A stretch of DNA of 64,000 bases from Actinophytocola sp044466355 (GTDB lineage: Bacteria; Actinomycetota; Actinomycetes; Mycobacteriales; Pseudonocardiaceae): NCBI RefSeq assembly GCF_044466355.1, contig NZ_JBITMQ010000015.1, forward strand, positions 62,001-126,000, given 5' to 3'. The notes beneath the pieces were generated by a model that saw only the letters and a program-made list of their open reading frames with translations, was not told where the DNA came from and did no database searches. Below, piece after piece: positions 1 to 6,247 of this stretch (positions are counted from its first letter, which is position 1; the number at the start of each line of letters is the position of its first letter). A program made the translations under genes and the position numbers.

Positions 1-251
1 AACTCGACGCTGAACTGCGGCACCTTCTCGGCGGCGGCCTTGATGTCGTCGTCCATCCGCTGCCGGTACGGCTCGGCGACGTTGGCCTGACTCATGCCGA
101 TCGTGTACTTGCCGTCGGGACCACCACACTCGCTCTTCTGGGCGTCCCCGCCACCCTGACCGCTGTTCTCGCTGGTTGTTCCACATGCGACGGACAGGCT
201 GAGCGCGGTGGCCGCGGTGAGCACGGCGGCCACGGCACGACGACGGGCCAT
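1..251 (-). CDS. Sugar ABC transporter substrate-binding lipoprotein (partial, N-terminus)
   Basis: Only the first 83 codons lie in the window; the gene runs off the left edge. The N-terminus reads MARRRAVAAVLTAATALSLS followed by VACG, a basic stretch, a hydrophobic core and a lipobox Cys, so the protein is exported and lipid-anchored. After a Gly/Ser linker comes YTIGMSQANVAEPYRQRMDDD, the typical opening of periplasmic-binding-protein type 1 (ribose/galactose family) domains. It is the third gene of a minus-strand operon after the ATPase and permease, 59 bases after the permease stop, and should supply substrate to them. The sugar cannot be deduced from this fragment. Confidence 0.85.
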   Translation of the reverse strand, partial: MARRRAVAAVLTAATALSLSVACGTTSENSGQGGGDAQKSECGGPDGKYTIGMSQANVAEPYRQRMDDDIKAAAEKVPQFSVE

Positions 252-310
252 GTCGGATCCTCTTTCCTGGTTTGTGACAGACGTGTGGCAGAAAACGTTG
301 CCGGGTCGGG

Positions 311-1363
311 TCAGACGGTCGGCCGCAGGCGCTGCAGCCCGGCGGCGACGACGATGACGAGCCCCTTGACGAGCAACTGGACGTTCGGGTCCACGCCGTG
401 GAGGCCGAGGAAGTTGTTGAGCACCCCGAGGAGCAGCGCGCCGGCGACCGTGCCGACGACCGAACCCCGGCCACCCATCAGGCTCGTGCCGCCGATGACG
501 ACGGCCGCGATCGCGTCCAGCTCGTAGCCGAACCCGTCGTTGGGGCTGCCCTGGTTGAGCTGACCGGCGTGCACGATGCCCGCCAGCGCCGCCAGGAACC
601 CGCAGATGCAGAACACGATGATCTTCACGCGTGTCACCGGCACACCGGAAAGCCGCGCCGCCTTCTCGTTGCCGCCGATCGCGTACACGTGGCGGGCGAA
701 CGCGCTGGTGCGCAGGAACACGATCGCGACCACCGCGACCACCGCGAAGATCAACGCCGGGATCGGCACGATCCCGTTGAACGTGCGCTCCCCCAGCAGG
801 GAGAACGTCACGGGCGCCTCGCCGGGCCCGTCGCCGTAGGCGATGGCGACACCCTGCCCGCCCGACCAGATGCGCGCGATGCCCCTGGCGATCTGCATGC
901 CGGCGAGCGTCACGATGAACGCCTGTATGCCGAACAACGCGGACGCGAGTCCCTGCAGGAAGCCGAAGAACAACCCGATCGCGAGCACGATGACGACCGC
1001 GGCGAAGACCCCGAAGTCGTCGTTCACCATCAGCACCGCCGACCCGACCGCGGCCAGCCCGAGCACCGCGCCGACGGACAGGTCGATACCGCCGACGAGG
1101 ATCACGAACGTCATGCCGACGGCCATGATCCCGATCTCGGACATCGCGCGGACGACGTTGGCCAGGTTGTCGGGGTTGAGGAACAGCAGCTCTCCGTTGT
1201 GCCGCGGCGAAAACACCACGGCCACGACGAACACCGCGACCAGCCCGAACAGGCTCTGGAAGCGGAACAGCGCACCCACGATGTCCCGGCGCTGTTTGTT
1301 CTGCTGTTGTGGCGGCGGTTCCGGCTCGGCACCGGCCTGCTTGGTCGTCACCTCGCTGGTCAC
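311..1363 (-). CDS. Sugar ABC transporter permease (RbsC/XylH type)
   Basis: 350 aa, the usual length for BPD_transp_2 permeases of ribose/xylose-type importers. A basic, Pro/Gln-rich cytoplasmic N-terminus (residues 1-30) is followed by about eight to ten hydrophobic segments. The conserved family signature around VILVGGIDLSVGAVLGL and the later AAVVIGGTSLMGGRGSVVGT loop, which contacts the ATPase, are both visible. The ATG overlaps the stop of the upstream ATPase by 4 bases, so the two are translationally coupled. It forms the membrane channel of the importer; the substrate sugar is unknown. Confidence 0.92.
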   Translation of the reverse strand: MTSEVTTKQAGAEPEPPPQQQNKQRRDIVGALFRFQSLFGLVAVFVVAVVFSPRHNGELLFLNPDNLANVVRAMSEIGIMAVGMTFVILVGGIDLSVGAVLGLAAVGSAVLMVNDDFGVFAAVVIVLAIGLFFGFLQGLASALFGIQAFIVTLAGMQIARGIARIWSGGQGVAIAYGDGPGEAPVTFSLLGERTFNGIVPIPALIFAVVAVVAIVFLRTSAFARHVYAIGGNEKAARLSGVPVTRVKIIVFCICGFLAALAGIVHAGQLNQGSPNDGFGYELDAIAAVVIGGTSLMGGRGSVVGTVAGALLLGVLNNFLGLHGVDPNVQLLVKGLVIVVAAGLQRLRPTV

Positions 1364-2925
1364 GCGCTTTCTCCTCCTTCTACCGCCAACGCCGTCGAAC
1401 CCTCACCCATGGAGGCGGCGAGCAGGTCGGCCTCACCGGCCTGCCTCGTGTCCAGCTCCCGCACGCTGCGCCCGCCCGACAGCACCACGACCCGGTCGCA
1501 GACGCCGACCAGCTCGGCCAGCTCCGACGACGCGAGCAGCACGCCGATCCCCTGCTGCGCCGCCTCGCCGAGCAGCTGGTAGATCTCCGCCTTCGCGCCG
1601 ATGTCCACGCCGCGGGTCGGCTCGTCAAGCAGCAGCAGTACCGGTTCGGTCAGCAGCATGCGGCCGAACACGACCTTCTGCTGGTTGCCGCCGGACAGCG
1701 TGCCGACCGCGTCGCCGATCGAGCCGAGCTTGACCTTCAGCTCGTCCACGATCCGCCGCACCGCGTTGTTCTCCCGTGCCCGCGGCACGAACCCGGCGCT
1801 GCCGATGCGGTCCACAATGGACAGAACGGTGTTCGCCGTGACCGAGTGTTCCAGCGACAGGCCCGCGATCCGCCGGTCCTCCGGCACGAGCGCCATGCCG
1901 GCGCGCAGCGACTGTCGTGCGCCGCGCGGGTGGAAACGCTTGCCACGGAACAGGATCTCGCCCCGCAACGTCCCCGGGGCCCCGGCGCCGTAGAGGGTCT
2001 CCAGGAGTTCCGTGCGCCCCGAGCCCAGCAGCCCGCCGACGCCGACGATCTCGCCCCGCCGCACCGACAGGCTGATGCCGTCCGGTTCGCGGCGGCCGGG
2101 TCGTTCGCGTCGCGGGGTGAGCGCGAGGTCGGTGACCCGCAGGATCTCCTCGCCGGGCTCGACGTCCCTGGTGCGGAACATGGCCTGGACCGGCCGCCCG
2201 ACCATCGCCTCGGCGGCGGCCTCCGCGGTCATCTCGCGGGCGTCGAACCCGGCGACCACCGCACCGTTGCGCAGCACGGTGGCCCGGTCCGCGATGCGGC
2301 CGATCTCGTCCATGCGGTGGGAGATGTAGACGATCCCGGCCCCCGCGCGGCGCAGCTCGGAGATGACCGTGAACATCTGCTCGACCTCGACCGGCGAGAG
2401 CGCGGACGTCGGCTCGTCCATGATCAGCACCTTCGCGTCGAGCGACAGCGCCTTGGCGATCGTGACGAGCTGCTGCTCGCCGGTGCGCAGCTCGCCAACC
2501 GGTCTGCGCGGGTCGAGCGCGACGCCGCAACGCTCCAGGAGCCCCCCGGTCACCTGGTTCATGCGGCGCCGGTCGACCGTGCGCAGCCGGGTCCTCGGCT
2601 CGCGGCCGAGGAAGATGTTCTCGGCGACGGACAGCGCGGGCACGAGGTCCAGCTCCTGGTGGATCATCGCGACCCCGGCGCGCTGCGCGTCGGCGGGCGC
2701 GGTGAACCGCACCGGCTCGCCGCCGATCGAGATCGTGCCCTCGTGGTCGGTGACGTCACCGGACAGGATCTTCATGAGCGTCGACTTGCCCGCGCCGTTC
2801 TCGCCGAGCAGCGCGTGCACCTCCCCGGCCCGAACCGTGAGGTCGATGTCGCGGCAGGCGCGCACACCGCCGTACGACTTGGTGATGCCGATCATCTCGA
2901 CCAGCGGATTGACAGCGTTGTCCAT
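1360..2925 (-). CDS. Sugar ABC transporter ATP-binding protein (RbsA/MglA type, duplicated ATPase)
   Basis: 521 aa with two ABC domains in tandem, as in RbsA/XylG/MglA. The first has Walker A GENGAGKST near residues 41-49, the signature-region RTGEQQLVTIAKAL and Walker B VLIMDEPTSAL. The second half has a degenerate Walker A (GLLGSGRTE), an intact LSGGNQQKVVFGR signature and LLLLDEPTRGVD, the usual asymmetry in this family. It energises uptake through the downstream permease. It is first in the operon, with a LacI-type palindrome 22 bases upstream of its ATG. The ATPase-permease-binding protein order is typical of actinobacterial carbohydrate loci. Confidence 0.93.
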   Translation of the reverse strand: MDNAVNPLVEMIGITKSYGGVRACRDIDLTVRAGEVHALLGENGAGKSTLMKILSGDVTDHEGTISIGGEPVRFTAPADAQRAGVAMIHQELDLVPALSVAENIFLGREPRTRLRTVDRRRMNQVTGGLLERCGVALDPRRPVGELRTGEQQLVTIAKALSLDAKVLIMDEPTSALSPVEVEQMFTVISELRRAGAGIVYISHRMDEIGRIADRATVLRNGAVVAGFDAREMTAEAAAEAMVGRPVQAMFRTRDVEPGEEILRVTDLALTPRRERPGRREPDGISLSVRRGEIVGVGGLLGSGRTELLETLYGAGAPGTLRGEILFRGKRFHPRGARQSLRAGMALVPEDRRIAGLSLEHSVTANTVLSIVDRIGSAGFVPRARENNAVRRIVDELKVKLGSIGDAVGTLSGGNQQKVVFGRMLLTEPVLLLLDEPTRGVDIGAKAEIYQLLGEAAQQGIGVLLASSELAELVGVCDRVVVLSGGRSVRELDTRQAGEADLLAASMGEGSTALAVEGGESA

Positions 2926-2946
2926 GCTCCCTCGTCGCCAGTCTTC

Positions 2947-2977
2947 AGCGTCTGGGAAATCGATTACCCGAGACGCT
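2947..2977. promoter_or_regulatory. LacI-type operator palindrome upstream of the sugar ABC operon
   Basis: GGGAAATCGATTACCC at 2954-2969 is a near-perfect palindrome with the central ATCGAT typical of LacI-family operators. It is nested in a wider inverted repeat, AGCGTCT (2947-2953) and AGACGCT (2971-2977). It lies just ahead of the ATPase start on the minus strand. No LacI gene is in the window, so the regulator is inferred to lie elsewhere. Confidence 0.6.
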
Positions 2978-2997
2978 AGGGGCCAGAAACCACCGGT

Positions 2998-3300
2998 GTC
3001 AAGACCCGCGAGTCACGCTCCCAACCCCCGCGAGTCGCGCCCCCAGACAGAGCGAGTCGCGCTCTCGAACACGGCGAGTCGCGCGCCCGCACCTATCGAG
3101 TTGTCAGTTTCGTGCCGATCTTGGTCGGCGGACAACCTGCGGGGTGCACGAAACCGACAACTCGGTGTGCGCGAGCGCGCGACTCGCGATGCCTGGGCGC
3201 GCGACTCGCTATGTCCGGGCGCGCGACTCGCCGTACCTGGCGACGACTCGCTATGCCTGGGCACGTGACTCGGTATGTCTGGGGGCGCGACTCGCGGGGT
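2998..3300. repeat. Array of GCGACTCGC repeats arranged as a large imperfect palindrome
   Basis: The left part (about 3006-3090) carries four copies of a GCGAGTCGCG-like unit separated by about 15-25 bases. The right part (about 3175-3296) carries six copies of the reverse complement (GCGCGACTCGC), with linkers resembling TATGCCTGGG. The centre is a long hairpin: GAGTTGTCAGTTTCGTGC near 3099-3116 pairs with GCACGAAACCGACAACTC near 3144-3161. Open frames through this DNA translate to repetitive peptides and are not treated as genes. It fills the gap between the sugar operon and the toxin-antitoxin pair. Confidence 0.75.
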
Positions 3301-3348
3301 TGGGGTGGGGGGCGCACGTTGGCGCACGGGCGTGCTATTGTTGGGTGT

Positions 3349-3924
3349 ATGTCTGCTTTGCGGTCTGCGCTTGCTCGGGCTGGGCTGCGCGTTGAGGCGG
3401 ACGAGTTTGTCGCACTGGTCGAGGATGCTGCCAAGCGACTCTCTCCTGTTGATCCTCGGCCCGGGGATTACTTTTCGGTTGAGCAGCGGGCTGTCCTGGG
3501 CTCTGTCGGGTTGGATCTCTCGCCTCAGCGGCACGGGGAACGGGACGTGCGGGCTCGGACCGTCGCGTTGCAGGCCGTGCTGCGGGACACCGCGTTGACC
3601 GTGGCCGGGGCGGCCGAGCGGATCGGGGTCGACGCCAGCCGGATCCGGCACCGGCTCGCCGAGGGGCAGCTCGTTGGCTGGAAGGATCGTGGGGGGTGGC
3701 GGCTGCCGGTCTGGCAGTTCACCGACGACGACGTGCTGCCCGGGCTCGCGACCGTGCTGGCCGACGTGCCAGCCGACCAGCCGGCACTGGTGGTGGCCGC
3801 CTTCATGACCACGCCGCAGGCCGCGCTCGGTGACCCGCCCGTGACCCCGAGGGACTGGCTGCTGGCGGGTGGCGCGCCGGAGAAGATCGCCGCCCTCGTG
3901 TCCGTGCTGGGGACGCCTGCCTGA
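3349..3924 (+). CDS. Xre/MbcA/ParS-type antitoxin of a RES toxin-antitoxin pair
   Basis: 191 aa from the ATG at 3349; an in-frame upstream extension runs through the repeat array and is not believed. The middle (about residues 80-125) has a helix-turn-helix-like stretch, LTVAGAAERIGVDASRIRHR. The C-terminal part ends with TPRDWLLAGGAPEKIAAL, resembling the DUF2384 antitoxin module that plugs RES toxins. The gene ends one base before the GTG of a RES-domain gene. That order (antitoxin then toxin) and spacing is the standard arrangement, so the role is inferred mainly from context. It probably neutralises the toxin and represses its own promoter. Confidence 0.72.
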   Translation: MSALRSALARAGLRVEADEFVALVEDAAKRLSPVDPRPGDYFSVEQRAVLGSVGLDLSPQRHGERDVRARTVALQAVLRDTALTVAGAAERIGVDASRIRHRLAEGQLVGWKDRGGWRLPVWQFTDDDVLPGLATVLADVPADQPALVVAAFMTTPQAALGDPPVTPRDWLLAGGAPEKIAALVSVLGTPA

Positions 3925-3925
3925 C

Positions 3926-4579
3926 GTGTCCCGACTTCCCCTGCCCCCGTCCGCTTCCGTGCTGCGCGCCCGCCTGCGCAGGCACGAGGACGTCGTCGCG
4001 CTGCCCACGTCCACCCGCCTCGTGCGGGTGTTCGTCGCCGCCGGGGCGCACCAGCAGCGGTGGAACACCTTCCGCCACACCGGCCCGCTGCCGCACGCGC
4101 GGTTCGACCCGCAGTCACCGCCCCCGAACGGCGGCGTGGTCACCACACCCGACCACGGGGTGCTGTACTTCGGGCTGTCCGTGCGGACGTCGATCGCCGA
4201 GGTCTTCCAGGCGTCGTCCATAGTGGACCGGTCGACGCGGCGGCCGCACCTGGCCGTGTTCGCGCCGGTCCGGCCGCTGCGGCTGCTCGACCTCTGCGGG
4301 CTGTGGCCGACCAGGGCCGGAGCGTCGCAGGAGATCTCCAGCGGCCCCAAGGACATCACACAGGCGTGGGCGCGGACGATCCGTGACGCGTTCCCCGACC
4401 TCGACGGGCTCTGGTACCGGTCGTCGATGGACTCCGGCGACCCGGCCGTGTGCCTGTGGGACCCGCCGGCCGGTGACGCGCTGCCGCTGACGCCCGAGGT
4501 GCTGCTGCCGCTCGACTACCCGGGCCTCGACCTGCCGCTCGCCCGGATCTGCGACTCGCTCAACTACGTCCTCAACTGA
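3926..4579 (+). CDS. RES domain toxin (MbcT-like)
   Basis: 217 aa from the GTG at 3926, immediately after the antitoxin stop. The RES fold signature is visible: an Arg in TRLVRVF, a Tyr/Ser-Glu block in VLYFGLSVRTSIAEVFQ, and a Ser-containing LWYRSSMDSGDPAVCLW. Characterised RES toxins of the MbcT/Res type degrade NAD+ and arrest growth. The sequence supports the same activity, but that is family inference. It lies next to the inverted-repeat array, which could matter for its expression. The alternative, a non-toxic RES protein, is unlikely given the coupled antitoxin. Confidence 0.82.
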   Translation: MSRLPLPPSASVLRARLRRHEDVVALPTSTRLVRVFVAAGAHQQRWNTFRHTGPLPHARFDPQSPPPNGGVVTTPDHGVLYFGLSVRTSIAEVFQASSIVDRSTRRPHLAVFAPVRPLRLLDLCGLWPTRAGASQEISSGPKDITQAWARTIRDAFPDLDGLWYRSSMDSGDPAVCLWDPPAGDALPLTPEVLLPLDYPGLDLPLARICDSLNYVLN

Positions 4580-4703
4580 GGGTGGAGTAGGGGTTTCCCC
4601 ACCGTCGAGTCGGGGGGTTTCCCCGGTGTCCCGACGCGCTCGCGAACTTATCGTAAGGAACGAGCCGGCTCGTGACTCACATCACAGGAACAAGGAGGAC
4701 GTG

Positions 4704-4931
4704 ATGAACGAGCCAACCCACAGACGTGCAGACATGCCGAACCGCCCGCGGGTGTGGTTGGTCGACGGGATCGGGACCACCCCCGACCCCACCGACCAGC
4801 CCGCCGTCCGGGACACCTGGCTGCGGACCTGGCTGCCCGGCACCGACGGGACCTACCACACCGCGGACGGTCGGCACCACGCCACCTGGGCTGAGTTGCA
4901 CGCGCGGTGCGACCTCGTCGAGGTGGCGTGA
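4704..4931 (+). CDS. Small hypothetical protein
   Basis: 75 aa. The ATG at 4704 is preceded by a strong AAGGAGGAC ribosome-binding site, which supports real translation. The sequence is hydrophilic and rich in Thr, Asp and Trp (for example RVWLVDGIGTTPDPT and WLRTWLPGTDGTYHTADGRHH), without a signal peptide or membrane segment. No family is recognised. It ends 3 bases before the convergently transcribed terC gene. It could be a separate unit from the toxin-antitoxin pair, since 124 bases separate them. Confidence 0.6.
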   Translation: MNEPTHRRADMPNRPRVWLVDGIGTTPDPTDQPAVRDTWLRTWLPGTDGTYHTADGRHHATWAELHARCDLVEVA

Positions 4932-4934
4932 CGG

Positions 4935-5984
4935 TCACCTGCTCGTCTGGTCGGCGGCGGTGTCACCGGCCTCGAGCGATGACCGTTCGGTCTCCTCGGC
5001 CGCGTTCCTCTTCTCGTCCCTGCGGGTCTTCATGAGGCTGGCGACCGCGGTGATGATCAGGACGCCGATGATCACCGACAGTGACAGCGGGATGCCGATG
5101 GTCGGCACGTTGAGGGGCTCGCCACCGTTGATGAACGGCAGCGTGTTCGTGTGGAGCGCCTCGAGGACCATCTTCACGCCGATGAAGCCGAGGATGACCG
5201 CGAGCCCGATCGACAGGTAGACCAGGCGCCGCAGCAGGCCGCCGAGCAGGAAGTACAGCTGGCGCAGGCCCATCAGCGCGAACGCGTTGGCCGCGAAGAC
5301 CAGGAACGGCTCCTTGGTGAGACCGAAGATCGCGGGGATCGAGTCGACCGCGAACATGATGTCCGCCGAGCCGATCGCGATCATCACGATGAACATCGGT
5401 GTCGCGAACCGCTTGCCGTCGATCTTCGTGAACACGTGGCCGTGGTGGTAGTCGTCGGTGACGGGGAAGAGCTTGCGGGCCCACTTGGTGACCCGGTTCT
5501 CCTCGTACTCCTCGCCCTCGTCGTGGCCGATGCCGGAGCCGGACAGCTTCACCGCGGTGTAGACCAGGAACGCGCCGAACACGTAGAACACCCAGCTGAA
5601 CTGGGAGATCGCCGCCGCGCCGACGGCGATGAAGATGCCGCGGAAGACCAGTGCCAGCAGGATGCCGACGAGCAGGACCTTGTGCTGGTGGATCTGCGGC
5701 ACCTTGAACGCCGACATGATCACCAGGAAGATGAACAGGTTGTCCACCGAGAGCGAGTACTCGGTGATGTACCCCGCGAAGTACTCGCCCGCGTGCGTGC
5801 CGCCCGAGAACAGCCAGATGCCGACGCCGAACAGGACCGCGCACGCGATGTAGAAGGTGACCCAGCGCGCTGCCTCACCGACGCCGACCTCGTGCGGCTT
5901 GCGGTCGACGATCACCAGGTCGATCGCAAGTAGCACGAGGAGGCCGCCGATGGTGGCAAGCCAGATCCACACAGGAACGTTCAT
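4935..5984 (-). CDS. TerC family integral membrane protein (probable metal exporter)
   Basis: 349 aa from the ATG at 5984, chosen because CCGGAGG lies at correct distance upstream; a longer frame to 6020 would start inside the leader. There are about eight to nine hydrophobic segments, and the TerC signatures with acidic residues are present: YSLSVDNLFIFLVI and SADIMFAVDSIPAIFG. TerC/Alx/YkoY proteins export Mn2+ and protect from metal stress. That role is supported here by a yybP-ykoY-like leader directly upstream. The C-terminal tail is short and charged. Older annotations call the family tellurium resistance. Confidence 0.92.
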   Translation of the reverse strand: MNVPVWIWLATIGGLLVLLAIDLVIVDRKPHEVGVGEAARWVTFYIACAVLFGVGIWLFSGGTHAGEYFAGYITEYSLSVDNLFIFLVIMSAFKVPQIHQHKVLLVGILLALVFRGIFIAVGAAAISQFSWVFYVFGAFLVYTAVKLSGSGIGHDEGEEYEENRVTKWARKLFPVTDDYHHGHVFTKIDGKRFATPMFIVMIAIGSADIMFAVDSIPAIFGLTKEPFLVFAANAFALMGLRQLYFLLGGLLRRLVYLSIGLAVILGFIGVKMVLEALHTNTLPFINGGEPLNVPTIGIPLSLSVIIGVLIITAVASLMKTRRDEKRNAAEETERSSLEAGDTAADQTSR

Positions 5985-6018
5985 CCAATGAACCTCCGGT
6001 TCAACGGTTCTTACCGAC

Positions 6019-6115
6019 AACCGGAGGTCTCTTCCGCAGGTCTACCGCCTGCCGGGGACGCCGGGACCACAGTCCGTGCTGACGACGCCGCCGCGAAGGA
6101 ATACTCCCCTCCAAC
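6019..6115 (-). ncRNA. yybP-ykoY (manganese) riboswitch-like leader of terC
   Basis: Read on the minus strand, the leader begins GGAGGGGAGTATTCC and ends GGAAGAGACCTCC. GGAGG pairs with CCTCC (P1) and TTCC with GGAA (P2). Between them are a GGAC/GTCC hairpin and a second hairpin, GCAGG/CCTGC. The GGGGAGTA opening and the closing AGAGACC are the conserved ends of the yybP-ykoY class, which senses Mn2+ and often precedes terC-family genes. The terC start lies about 35 bases downstream, so translational control is plausible. Assigned by eye; a covariance-model search would be decisive. Confidence 0.72.
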
Positions 6116-6247
6116 ACACCCATTGTGTGGGCGGTGACCGGTGTGCACCAGTCGGAACGAGGTTGTCGAACATCACATTCGGGCGATGCGGACCAATCGG
6201 TCAAGGGCTCTCAGCCACTCTCAGGAAGCGTCCAATACTTTCTGAGC

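Noticed and set aside
3013..4359. A 448-codon minus-strand frame across the repeat array and toxin-antitoxin genes
   Set aside because: It is antisense to two genes with clear family features and its C-terminal part is translated repeat DNA; it has no ribosome site.
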